Shown here piece by piece: positions 11,267 to 20,712 of a stretch of 64,000 bases of DNA. A model generated the notes under the pieces. It had not been told where the DNA came from. It worked only from the letters and a program-made list of their open reading frames with translations, and ran no database searches. The stretch covers positions 1 to 64,000 of the forward strand of contig CAUYUJ010009591.1 in assembly GCA_963575745.1 (NCBI GenBank), given 5' to 3'. The translations under genes and the position numbers were made by a program. Within the stretch, counting starts at the first letter, position 1, and every line of letters starts with the position of its first letter. Source of the DNA: Prorocentrum cordatum (taxonomy: Eukaryota; Sar; Dinophyceae; Prorocentrales; Prorocentraceae).

Positions 11267-12442
11267 CTACCAAAACTGCGCGAGGCCCTCTGGGTCGAGG
11301 CCGATGTCGGTGGACCGGCGAGGCTTCTTCGACTGAGAGAACAGATCCACGAACGCAGGCGTGAGCTTGCGCTTCACGGCGGGGGGGTCAGCTGCGAGAA
11401 GTCGTTGAAAGCGGGCGACAGCGAGCGCGCGGCGGCGACAGTGGGGTCGTCGGTGAGCTCGGCGTCGTCGTCGGAGTCGACGGCGATGTCCAGCGGACCT
11501 CCGCGAGGGGTGGTCGGCGCCGCCGGCTGGCGGGCGGCCTGCCGCGCAGCTGCGCCAGGGTCCTCGCCCGCGGGCGGAGCCCGAGCAGGCGCTGCAGCCG
11601 CCTCGGCAGCGGGGGCCAGCGCCACTGGCACCGCAGCGGCGGGAAAGGCGCCCGTGGCCACGGGGGGCGCCGAGCCCGCCGCCTGGAGCGCCCGCGTCGC
11701 CGCTGGCGCGGGCGGGGCCGCCGCCGCCAGCGTCTGGAGAGGCTGCAGCAGCGGGCCAACCGCCGACGGACCCCCAACGGGCGCCAGCAGACCCCGCAGC
11801 TGCAGCAGCGCCTCCTCGATAGCGCCAGCAGCAGGCGACGCGGTTGGCGCGGGGCCAGCCAGAGCCGGAGGCCTGGGCCGCCCGGGTTGCCTGCCCCCGC
11901 GCCGCCTTGAGCTGGTCCTCGACGTCCTGCAAGACAACGCGAAGATCTTCAGACTTCTCCATGATCTGAAGCACGAAAGCCAATTTCTCCTGATACCTGG
12001 CGCGAGCGGACTGCAACTGTTGGGCGAGCTGAACGACACCATGATCGGCTGAGACGGCCTGCTGCAACGGCAAACTCTCCTTTGAGCCAAGACGCTCCTG
12101 GCGGTGCCTGTCACGAGAAGAGGAAGCAGGCGCCTTGGCGGCCTGCTCAAACACAGCGTCGTCCACGCTGTGCCAAGCTTTCTCCTCCTCAGGCCGAATG
12201 ACACGACCACCTTCCGGAGCTCCCTTACTCTTGGCCTTGCCGTTGCCCCGAGTGGGCTGCTGCTCGCCGCCGCGCTGGCCGGCGGGGGAGCGAGGCTAGC
12301 CACTCCACGCGCCAGCGGGCGCACGCGGCCACACTGCGGACGGCTGAGCATGCGAATGCTTCCAGGCACGGCACCACTGCATGGCGCAAGTGCCTTTGTC
12401 AATCCATTTGAAGTGCCCGCGCGAGAGACAAGACCAACCCAT
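11267..12442 (-). pseudogene. SL-tagged gag-like ORF of a retroelement, disrupted
   Basis: Starting at an ATG in good context (GCCATGG, 12442-12440) 133 bases inside the spliced leader, the minus frame reads GWSCLSRGHFKWIDKGTC, a W-x-C…G-H…C-x3-W-C arrangement suggestive of a degenerate zinc finger. An in-frame TAG follows at 12298-12296. The same frame then reads a basic linker, a Glu-rich segment (IRPEEEKAWHSVDDAVFEQA) and a likely coiled coil (VVQLAQQLQSARARYQEKLA, DLRVVLQDVEDQLKAA). Near 11890 the coding character shifts by one frame into an Ala/Pro linker ending PLDIAVDSDDDAELTDDPT. Near 11375 it returns to the first frame (KRKLTPAFVDLFSQSKK) and stops at 11267. One stop and a compensating pair of frameshifts point to a decayed copy. 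Its position between the leader relicts and the EEP remnant supports a single retroelement. No known gag family is recognised. Confidence 0.5.
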
Positions 12443-12553
12443 GGCAGCGCACAACGCGATGGTGAAAGGGATGCGGGCGGGACCGCAGTACCTGATTGAA
12501 GCGCGCACTGGAAGAGCGAATGGGCCCGCGGATCCCTAATCCCAGACTCAAAT

Positions 12554-12574
12554 CCCTGAGCCCCCAGCTACGGA
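12554..12574 (-). other. Degenerate second spliced-leader relict
   Basis: Immediately 3' of the first leader copy the minus strand reads TCCGTAGC, then a five-base G-rich replacement of the leader's middle, then GCTCAGG. It keeps the 5' eight bases of DinoSL and six of its last seven. Tandem leaders are expected when a trans-spliced mRNA is reverse-transcribed, inserted, transcribed and trans-spliced again. The divergent middle leaves room for coincidence. Confidence 0.55.
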
Positions 12575-12596
12575 CTTGAGCCAATATGGCTACGGG
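12575..12596 (-). other. Genomic dinoflagellate spliced-leader (DinoSL) relict
   Basis: The minus strand reads CCCGTAGCCA, then TATTGGCTCAAG. The published DinoSL is 22 nt with a degenerate first base followed by CCGTAGCCATTTTGGCTCAAG. All 21 invariant positions match except one (T to A at position 12). In live cells this sequence is added to mRNA 5' ends by trans-splicing, so a genomic copy directly upstream of an ORF indicates reverse transcription and reinsertion of a mature mRNA. It lies between a GAG microsatellite upstream and a retroelement ORF downstream on the same strand. Confidence 0.9.
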
Positions 12597-12599
12597 CCT

Positions 12600-12645
12600 T
12601 CTCCTCCTCCTCCTCCTCCTCCTCCTCCTCCTCCTCCTCCCTCAT
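12600..12645. repeat. (CTC)n microsatellite
   Basis: About fifteen CTC triplets directly 5' (minus sense) of the spliced-leader relict. The retrocopy therefore begins at the edge of a microsatellite. Confidence 0.97.
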
Positions 12646-14050
12646 CCTGCACCTCTTCCCCCCCCCTCCCGCCCCCTCTTGCGCGCCGCTGCTAACCGGA
12701 ATGCAGTGCTTGGCGCATTGGCACGCTACGCGATCTGATTGTCGAATTCGCGGATGGCCCCTTCGAATCCTCCCCCCCGGGGCTGGCGGCTGCAAACAGG
12801 GGCCTGTCGCAGCTTCGCGCGCGCTGGCGACATCGCTTCCAAGGAAGGCGAAAGAGCCAGTCGTGATAGCGGCGGAGGCAAATTGGGGCGCTGGCGGCAC
12901 CGCTTTCTGCTGGGTTGCGGGTGAAGCTCCGGGAACGGCGGACTCACTGGACATGCTGGGGGGACCGGCGGGACGATGGCCTCGCGTTTCACGATTCGTT
13001 TGCAAAGGCGTGCGCGCGGCTCCGTGGAGTTGGGAGAGCTGTTGGAACAGTGCGGGTTTGGGCTGCCAAATCGTACTGCGGAGGTGCCAAAATTGGTCGA
13101 AGCGCCAGCGTGTTTCGACTCGGAGCTGCTGGTCAGCTACGTGCGGGCTGGCGCTCGGCTGTGGCACGGCTCAACGCGTCGCAGTAGAACGCAGCCAGGG
13201 TGATCCTGAGAGTTGGCACAGGCACGGACGGCCCTCGGGAACGGGGGCGCGCGCGGGAGCTGGCCTAAACGCGCATGCTCCCGCGATGGGGGGGCGAAAG
13301 TGCTGCAACCGCTCCAGCGGAATGCTGCTGGCTCTGCCCCATCCGAATTTGGCAGCAGCAGCCATGCTGGGCTCACGGGCGGTGACGGGCGCCCCGTTGC
13401 TGGAGCGAGCGGCGGATGTGGTGACGCATCTCCGGGTGCGGATGGAGTTCTGCGCAGATGCTCGGGGAGCTGGGCGCGCCTGCCCAGCTGCTCGCAAGCT
13501 GGCGGCGCGGCAGTGAAAGCGCGCGGCCCTGGTGCCCGCGGACCAGGCGCAGAAACACGCATGGTTCTTGCTCCAGCTCGCTGCCCACAATAAGGAGGAG
13601 CTGATCCCGTACACTGACCTCCTCCCTCTGCGGCCGCCGCTGGCCCCAGGCCTCCGCTGGGCGCCTTGGGGCGCCAGCTTGTGGCGCTGCTTTCAAGCTT
13701 GGTCTCTGGCGGGAGTCACTGGGCGGATGCCGGCGCAAGCGTGGTGGCTGGAGCACGGCCGCTTCGAAGCGCTGGCGTGCCCAGCACGGCTGTGTCAGGT
13801 GTGGGCTTGGGCCATTGCTCGAAGCGCACGCCCCGCTGCAGCGGCTACAGGCGTGCTGCGGGCGGGGGCGTGTGTGCGGGGTGACACGCTGGACATGATG
13901 GTTGGCTGGCACGTGCCGTTGGGTGGGCGTGGCTGCGCGGCACGCGCGCGGCGCGGCAAGGCTCGCCGTATAAGAACGAAGGCTTGGGTCGCTGGGGGCC
14001 CTGCCGCGCTGGCCTGCAGGCCCACGGGCGGGATGCGCACGTGACGAGAT
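12646..14050. other. GC-rich region with coding-like patches on the plus strand, unassigned
   Basis: Frames on both strands are open. Plus-strand peptides with mixed composition occur near 12976-13200 (MASRFTIRLQRRARG…) and 13532-13640 (DQAQKHAWFLLQLAAHNKEE…). They lie in different frames and do not assemble into a protein I recognise. This may be a second decayed retroelement or gene. Confidence 0.3.
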
Positions 14051-14099
14051 GTCTCCGTGGGCCGGGAGCCAGTCCCGCTATCACGGCCGAGCGGAGTCA

Positions 14100-14600
14100 C
14101 AGCCCCCTCCCCTCACCCACCCCTCCCACCCCCTGCCCCCCCCTCCCCCCCTCCTCCCCTTCGCCCTCCCCCCTCCTCCCCCAGCGCCCCCTCTCGACCC
14201 GCTCGCCCGCCCTGGGGCGCACCCGCGGCAGGGCGGGCCTCCGGTGTCTGCAGGAATCGCCGCAGCACCGGGGACGTGGAGACGAACTGGGCGGCGGCGC
14301 CGCCGCCGCGGTCTCCTCCTCCCCCCCCGTCCTTCCCTCCTCCTTCGCCTCCTCCGCCCCCTCCTCCTCCTCTGGACCCGTATCAGTATGATCAATGCGA
14401 TCAGTATTACTATACTTGCTTTTATTCGTGCTATTACTACTGCTGTGCAAGCATATCTTATGTTATCATTGCCATTATTATTCGTTTGACTTTCATTATT
14501 ATTACTACTACCGACAGCCTTAGTAACATCATGTACAATGATTGTTCCTCCCCCTCCTCCTTCTCCTCCTCCTCCTCCTCCATTCCTTTTCCTTGTACAC
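14100..14600. repeat. C-rich/CTC low-complexity tract with AT-rich centre
   Basis: CCCCTCC-type pyrimidine sequence to about 14380, then an AT-rich patch of TTATTA/TACTA triplets (14395-14540), then CTC triplets (14545-14585). Confidence 0.75.
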
Positions 14601-14699
14601 AACTCCTCCCCGTCACACCCCGAGACGGGTCGGTAGGCCGGGCCGGGCGTTTCGATTGAGGCTCCCTCACCACTGATGACCCTGAAGCTTGGGCTGTGC

Positions 14700-15130
14700 A
14701 AGGGCTTCACGGATGGAGGGCGTGTCGTTTCTGAAATGTGGCTCTCGTCTTCGCGCCGCCCACAATCGTCTGAAATGCTTGCAAGAGCTTCATGGAACGC
14801 GGGTGATTTTCAAACTGTCGCTCTCCCCTCAGCGCAGCGCACATTCTTCTGAAATGCTTGAAAGTGTTTCGAGGATGGAACGCGGGTGAGTTTCAAACTA
14901 TGGCTCTCGCCCCAGCGCAACGCGGAGGGCGGGCCGTTTTCAACATGTGACTCTCGCCCCAACGCCGCGCACATTCGTCTCTCATGCTGCAAGGGTTCAA
15001 ACTGTGACACCCGCCTTGGCGCCGCACGCATTCGTTTTAAAGATCGAATGAATGTCGCGGATGAAGGGCGGTTTCTTTCCCAAAATGTGGCTCTCGCCCC
15101 AGCGCCGCGCACACTCGTCTTAGCAAATGA
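14700..15130 (+). repeat. Degenerate 75-100 bp tandem repeat, family S1
   Basis: About six units share GGATGGAGGGCGGG, TTTTCAAAATGTGGCTCTCGC, CAGCGCCGCGCACATTCGTC and GAAATGCTTGCAAGAG in that order. The same family occurs in the opposite orientation at 31.44-31.92 kb. Confidence 0.8.
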
Positions 15131-15457
15131 CAGCCGTGCCCAATACTCGTGCAGCTGACGTCCCACAAATGGTGCTTTGCCGCGACGTATTACTGTGAGC
15201 GCGCAACAATCACGTTCGCAGTGCTGACGCCCCGTAAGTGGTGTTCTGGCAAGGTTTAGGAACGTCAGGGCGCAGCAGTCACGTCGATTCGCGGCGTGAA
15301 GAGTACCAGGAATGGGTGCTTTGGTACGGCTGAAGATTTCGCAGTGAAAATAAACTTGGTGGTCGCATATGATGAAGGAGCTCGGAGGGAGGGTAGATTA
15401 CAACCTCGTTGGTGAGTCCTTAGGCTAGATGTCGGGTCTCAGGGGCCCGAAGCGTCA
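15131..15457. other. Unassigned region
   Basis: Single-copy-looking DNA with no recognised feature. Confidence 0.4.
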
Positions 15458-15622
15458 ATGGCGGCCGCTACAGCAGCAGCAGCAGCCTCAGGACCAAGAA
15501 AGGCGTTGATTCACAAGACAGCAAGAGCTCTCGGCGGCATCACGACAGTCGCCACCAACAAGCCGTTAGGGAGGAGAGCGGGCGCAAGATGGGAGACCAC
15601 TCAACCAGCCCACCCTCCTTAA
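15458..15622 (+). CDS. Short Ala-rich ORF, unidentified
   Basis: ATG at 15458 opens a 54-codon frame: an Ala-rich start (MAAATAAAAASGPRKALIHK), then TARALGGITTVATNKPLGRR, ending at TAA 15620-15622. The Ala/Arg composition without acids resembles a plastid or mitochondrial targeting segment, but CAG triplets in the DNA explain the Ala run equally well. It overlaps the start of the next ORF in another frame. If the two are parts of one gene, an intron or frameshift joins them. Confidence 0.25.
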   Translation: MAAATAAAAASGPRKALIHKTARALGGITTVATNKPLGRRAGARWETTQPAHPP

Positions 15623-16230
15623 CCCCACTGCAACCCTCCTCCAACAACCCGCAGATGCTAGAGAATGAGCGAGATACCATGCGCCTCGCGCTGACGAGGT
15701 TAATCGATGAAAGGCACTCCAGGGTTCAGCGGCGGGCGCCAAGCTACGGTGAGCTGGGCGACAGACTAGACATTGAGAGGCATAGGTCGCGTTGCTACGA
15801 CAGGCCTCCTGGGACTGCCGCGCCACAGGACGGGCGACCACAGGTGTTGAAGCTCAGGCGAGACTTGTCCGCCCAGCTCATCGAGCAAGAGGTGGCCAAG
15901 AATTGGCAGGCTACCGATAGCCTCAACGACACATATCGAAACAAACATCCCATGTACATACTCGCACAAGCCATAGGGTCGAGGGCACCAGGATGGCCTG
16001 TGCGACGCGCCGTCGAGGAGCACCAGCCCCTCCACTGCGGCGAGCGTGAACGCGGAACACAGTCTCGAGGAGGCAACGCCAAGAAAAGGAGAGACCACCT
16101 GCCCACTTCGCCCATCGCCTCCCCTCACCGTCACGACAGGAGGGCACGGAGGCGACAAACTGTAAAGATCACACTGATCACGGTATCTGCCCCCCCTATT
16201 CACTGCCCCCGACACCTAAGCCTGCTCTGA
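15589..16230 (+). CDS. Hypothetical hydrophilic protein, 213 codons
   Basis: ATG at 15589, TGA ending at 16230. Residues 20-130 are mixed and charged (NERDTMRLALTRLIDERHSR, LRRDLSAQLIEQEVAKNWQA, DTYRNKHPMYILAQAIG), which suggests helical protein. The C-terminal third is Arg/His-rich and less convincing. There is no signal peptide, membrane segment or recognised domain. It is divergent in orientation from the clathrin fragment to its right. The coding call rests on composition and length alone. Confidence 0.35.
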   Translation: MGDHSTSPPSLTPLQPSSNNPQMLENERDTMRLALTRLIDERHSRVQRRAPSYGELGDRLDIERHRSRCYDRPPGTAAPQDGRPQVLKLRRDLSAQLIEQEVAKNWQATDSLNDTYRNKHPMYILAQAIGSRAPGWPVRRAVEEHQPLHCGERERGTQSRGGNAKKRRDHLPTSPIASPHRHDRRARRRQTVKITLITVSAPPIHCPRHLSLL

Positions 16231-16340
16231 CGAGGTCGTCGGGACAGTGCCCACCGCCAAGGACCAAAACGGGAGCAGCGAGTGTAGGCAGCATCGAAGA
16301 ACAAGAAGCCGCTACGTAGGGGGCACGGGCCGCCACTCAC

Positions 16341-16879
16341 GCCCGCCCTGCGTCGCTCGCCCTGCGTCGCTCGCCCTGCGGTACTGCTCCCCGTCGTGGC
16401 GCAGCTCTTCCTGGATGCACTTGAACTGCGCGGCGGGGTCCGTGATGGTCAAGAGGATGGCGCCCCGGATGTAGCAGACGCCCTCGCGGGAGCCCAAACT
16501 CTCGAACATCTCCGCGATCTCGAGGGCACCCAGCCGCTCGTGGTGCGCGGAAGCGACTTGCACGACAGCCTGCAGATTCTGCCGGCTGTGCCGCATGAGC
16601 TCGCGCATGCACTCCAGGCCCGTCTCGGGGGGCATCTCGCCGAACAAATGCCCGAGGGACTCGGGCGTCATCTGGTGCGCGTGCAAGAGGGTGCGCTTCG
16701 CGTCAGCAGGCCTTTTAGTTGCTCCAGGGCGTGCTGGATCAGACCGGCCTTTTCGGCCAGGTTGCCGGTGAACTGCTTGTCGTCGTGGGTGGACATCTTC
16801 ATCTGAAGGATGGTCTCGACCACCTTCGGCGCCTGCTGCAGGTTCATAGCAAGCAGCTGGGTCTGCAGCTGGGCCTGGC
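16341..16879 (-). pseudogene. Clathrin heavy chain fragment (CHCR leg region), one frameshift
   Basis: Clathrin heavy chain forms the triskelion legs of vesicle coats. The minus strand here encodes about 178 residues of the leg repeats. The first frame reads LQTQLLAMNLQQAPKVVETI, STHDDKQFTGNLAEKAGLIQ and HALEQLK. After a one-base loss in the A-run near 16715 the next frame continues RPADAKRTLLHAHQMTPESL, ECMRELMRHSRQNLQAVVQV, ASAHHERLGALEIAEMFESL and a FKCIQEE end. Order and spacing match the family's leg segment (the RQNLQ…QVAS.(H/Y)HE.L…E(L/M)FES motif run), roughly residues 600-770 of the animal protein by my recollection, out of about 1,670. A CTAG precedes the block and a GTGAGT donor-like site follows at 16340, so it could be one exon. 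No flanking clathrin exons are visible within the adjacent kilobases. A lone frameshifted exon suggests a pseudogene, unless the missing base is a sequencing error. Confidence 0.85.
16344..16382. repeat. 14 bp tandem repeat at the clathrin exon 3' boundary
   Basis: On the minus strand AGGGCGAGCGACGC occurs twice in tandem, followed by AGGGCGGGCGTGAG. Each copy places an AGG|GCGAGC or GGC|GTGAGT donor-like site at the end of the clathrin reading. The duplication thus multiplies possible splice donors. Confidence 0.75.
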
Positions 16880-16889
16880 CTAGCGTGTT

Positions 16890-17045
16890 TCAATTGAACG
16901 CCCCGAAAAGGATCGAAGTCGTCTCCTGGAACCGATCTTGGTCCGTGGACACCCGGACGACAATGCTGGTGTCGATCAAGGGCCCGATCTCCGCTCTCGG
17001 TTTACCGTGCTCGAGCTTGACATCGGGCGGACTCCATGGCGTTCA
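16890..17045 (-). other. Possible unidentified exon upstream of the clathrin fragment
   Basis: A minus frame reads SPPDVKLEHGKPRAEIGPLI, then DTSIVVRVSTDQDRFQETTS, then ILFGAFN, ending at TGA 16892-16890. The mixed hydrophilic composition looks coding. It does not correspond to the clathrin sequence expected just upstream, so it may be another gene's exon or chance. Confidence 0.3.
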
Positions 17046-18455
17046 GCTTGCTGCTCTCGAGCTTGCCAGGCGGGCTCGGGCCTCTTGTCGGGCGTTGGCA
17101 GAACTGGTTTTGGCGGGACCTGGTCTAGTGATGTGTACTGGAAGACGCCCCCCCCGCCCCGTTCCACTAACCGGACCTGATGTCACCCAGAAAAACACCA
17201 GCTACGGCAGACCTGGTTTACTGACTGTGGCCAATTTAGGAGCTCCGGCGCCCTACCGCTAACCGGGTCCCCTTACCTGGGGTACCGGCTATACCCGACT
17301 CTTGCGACGAACGAGCTGCACACACCCATGCCCAGAGGGGGGTCGTTGGGAGGAGGGCTGGCTATGGGTATGGGCGCGGGTTGCCAGACCCTGGGGAACG
17401 CTCCCGTTCGAGCGGGGACCCCCCTCCGACGCCAGGCACCCACAGCCCTCTCCGACCCCCTCTGGGTGTGGGTGTGCGTGGTTGCTTCGTCATCTTGGCC
17501 GTCGGCCGGGCCGCCCAGAGATGCGGGCTGCTGCCACCGGGGGCCGCCACGCCAGCACGGCGGGGTGGGGGCCCGTGGTGGGGTCCTCCCCCCCGCGCGG
17601 CCCCTGCGGCGGCGCCGCGCTGCGCCCGCCATGGGCCCCGACGGGCCCCGCGCCGCGCGGGCGGCGGCCCCGCCCCGAGCCGGCCACGGGCTCCACCGCC
17701 AGCCTCCTCTGCTCTGGCAGGGCTCTTCAGCTGCCACAGCATGAGCTCGAGAATGGCCATTGCCTTTTGCTGCGCAGAGGTGCTCGACGTGGCCTGCTTC
17801 TCCCCTTCCTGGCAGTTTCCGCAGGCTTGTTCATTCTAGAGTGGAGCTCATCTCTTTGACGTGCGACCGAATTTGCTCCCTTTGGTGGGGGTCGGTAGAT
17901 GCGGTTCTTGATGGCACAGTCTGTCGTGCGCATCAGACAGTCCTTGGTGCACGCTTTAGATATCATCCTTCATCATGGCATTCTCTTTCGACCTGCTACT
18001 TTCATCGTGGGTCCTCCGACTATGCTGCCAATGGGATATACCGCACATGTTATTGCGACACCTAGTGTCATCGTTGTTGTATGTGCCGTACGCAGAAGAA
18101 ACTTCCATCCCGACTGTGAACCAGCACCTCTCCAAGGACGACTGCTGATTCAGTTGCCTGCGTGCCATCCTTCCTGCCGAACAATGAGGTGACAGGATAC
18201 GAATGGCTCGATGCAGTCTAAGACGAACGCGAGCCTTCGCCCTCTGACGGCGAGCGCGGCGGTGCAACGCGGGTGACATCCTGCGCTTGCCAGGCACCCT
18301 CCGCGGCCCGTCTGCTGGCGCTCTGACGCGCCCGCGGGCCTGTGGGCCGCGCTAAGCCCCCAACCTCCTGCGGGGCAACCCGATGGCGCGGTGCTGCGGC
18401 GGCGCGCGCCGCGGGCGCCCCCCCACACCCGCGTAAGGAAGGTAGTGGCGTTTAC
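17046..18455. other. GC-rich then AT-richer unassigned region
   Basis: 17046-17720 is GC-rich with Pro/Gly/Arg frames. Near 17715-17835 one minus frame reads ACGNCQEGEKQATSSTSAQQ and KAMAILELMLWQLKSP, a possible small exon. 17860-18190 is T-richer with no gene recognised. Confidence 0.35.
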
Positions 18456-18505
18456 AATAGTCCTCCTCCTCCTCCTCCTCCTCCTCCTCCTCCTCGTCCT
18501 CTCGT
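18456..18505. repeat. (CTC)n microsatellite
   Basis: About thirteen CTC triplets. Confidence 0.95.
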
Positions 18506-19185
18506 CGCCGTGCCTGCGAGGTGGGGGATTGGTCGAGAATCGAGGGTCGAGGTGTTTGAGCCCGAAGACGCCTCCAAACACGAAACACCTCACAGCAAGA
18601 ACAGAACGTTTCGAAGGCCCGCACGGATTACCCCCCCTCGCTGACGCGCGGAGCCCGCCAGGGGAGGCGCCAGGTTCGCCGCCAGGCGGGTCCATCGCAG
18701 ATCCGAAAAGGTCACACCGACCTCGGCAGTCTGTGTTCATGTAGTTGCTTCTGTGTCGACTCTTCTGCGAGGTCGGCACTTACCCATACCTACCGCCTGG
18801 AGAGACGACGCCCTGACACCCCAGGAACGGCGTGTGTGGATGCACAGGCGGCCCCCCTGGGTCCAAAACATGTCCAGATCCACCGCATCTCGAAGTCCAG
18901 GAAGATCCGTTTCGCAGACGGTGGGTATGGACAAATCATCATTCCTCCTCCCCCTACTCCCTGACAAGGATTTTTTTTGGGGGGGGGCAACTCGGGGATG
19001 CAACTACGTTAGGGAGGGGGGGGGCGTCCATCCGCGATGGGGGCGCGTCCGCATACGTAGCCCCCTGGAAGTGTATCCCCGACTTCCCCCTCGTTGCTAA
19101 GCGACCCGGCATGGCTGTAGGAGTCCTGGCTCAATACATAGAGAACTGGTCCGCTAGTCCGCCCCAATTCCCTTGCAATCGTCAA
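18506..19185. other. Unassigned region
   Basis: No repeat or gene recognised, apart from a T9-G9 run near 18971-18987. Confidence 0.4.
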
Positions 19186-19189
19186 ACAG

Positions 19190-19345
19190 TCCGCATGACT
19201 TCATCTGCTGTCCGCATGGCTTCCTCTGCTATCCGCATGCTCCCCCTGTATCCGCATGGCTTCCTCTGTCCGCATGGCTCGCATGGCGTCCTCTGTTATC
19301 TGAATGGCTTCCTCTGTATCCGGATGGTTTCTTCTGCGATTGAAG
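19190..19345. repeat. CCGCATGGCTTCCTCTG minisatellite
   Basis: About eight imperfect 15-21 bp units of the form (TAT)CCGCATGGCTTCCTCTG. Confidence 0.85.
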
Positions 19346-19520
19346 AGGTTGCCCGTGGCCATTACAATGGCGTCCGGACAACCGTGCAACAATCGTCAAA
19401 CTCGGAAGTAGACTAGGATGGAGTCAAGTCGAGTAACTTAGAGAACACGCGGTGCATTCTACAGCGGAATAAAGTATAGTATGTCGGAGTAGAGAGTAGA
19501 GCAGGAATCGGGATAACAAA

Positions 19521-19839
19521 ATATATGTGAGAGAGCGTGATCCACCGCCGCTTTACTGTGGAAAATTGCCAACCTTTTCCTCCGGAACCCGGGGGTCTCC
19601 CCCCCCCCCCCCTCCGAAAATCCCCCCCCCCTGAACCCTCCCCCCCCCCCCCCCCCCTCCCTCCCGGCAAACCCCCCCCTCCCCCCCCCCCCCCTCCCCC
19701 CCCCCCCCCTAAACCCCCCCCCCTCCCCCCCCCCCCCCCTCCCTCGAAAACCGGGGGGGGTCACTACCGGTTCGAACCCCTCCCCCCCCCCCCCCCCGGA
19801 TCCGGAAAACCGGGGGGGGTCACTACCGGTTCGAACCCC

Positions 19840-19870
<31 letters not shown>

Positions 19871-20712
19871 TACTCACCGCCAGCAAACGACTCCCGGTCC
19901 CCACCACCGTCCGCATCACATCCCCCACTGGTGTTCCCAGCACCACTGTCCTCACCACCACTGTCCCCACTGGTTCCACCACCGCCCCTACTGTCCCCAC
20001 CAGTGCCCCCACCACTGTCGCACTGTCCCCGCTGTCCCCAGAACTGTTCCCACCACGGTTCCACTCTCCCCATTGTCTCCACGGCCCCAACCACTGCCTA
20101 TCCCCACTGTCCCCACTGTCCCACTGACTCCTCCGCTGTCCCACTGAGCTGTCCCACTGTTTCCACCACTGTCCCCACTGTCCCCACCACTGTCCCCACT
20201 GTACCTCTGTCCCATTGTCCCACCGCCGTCCTCGCCACCGCCTTTACCAGTGTCCCCACCACCATTGTACCCTCCACTGTCCCAGTGTTTCCACCTCATT
20301 CCCACTGTCCCCACACCACTGTCCCCACCACCACCGTTCCCACCACTGTCCACTGTCCCCCCTGTTCCCACCATTGTCCCCACCACTGTCCCCACCACTA
20401 CCGTCCCCACCACTGTCCCACTGTCCCCCCACTGTCCCCACCACTGTCCCGCTGTCCCCTCACCACTGTCCCCACCAACACCGTCCCCACCACTGTCCGC
20501 ACCCCCACTCGGTTTTCGAGGGGGGGGGGGGTTCGAACCGGTAGTGACCCCCCCCCCCTTTTCATGATGAGCTGGGGGGGGGGGGGAGGGGTTCGAACCG
20601 GTAGTGACCCCCCCCGGTTTTCCGGAGGGGGGGGGGGGGGGAGGGGTTCGAACCGGTAGTGACCCCCCCCGGTTTTCCGCCAGCAGCGGTAGAACACGCT
20701 CTTTCATATATG
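19521..20712. mobile_element. Composite fold-back element, copy 2 (complete)
   Basis: The left end reads ATATATGTGAGAGAGCGTGA, then TCCACCGCCGC. The right end, reverse-complemented, reads CATATATGAAAGAGCGTGTT, then CTACCGCTGCTGGCGG, so the termini are inverted repeats of about 35 bp. Inside come C-runs, two forward GGTCACTACC-GGTTCGAACC motifs (19769, 19828), about 650 bp of CCCCACCACTGT minisatellite, then three inverted copies of the same motif (20530, 20590, 20645) with G-runs. No ORF in it is credible. It has the structure of a non-autonomous fold-back element. Copies lie at 8.8 kb and 46.5 kb. Confidence 0.75.

Noticed and set aside
14682-14705. CTGATGA with a CCC/GGG stem, another hammerhead-like hit
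   Set aside because: The conserved GAAA is absent after the stem.
16396-16806. 136-codon plus ORF opposite the clathrin fragment
   Set aside because: Shadow of the minus-strand clathrin codons.
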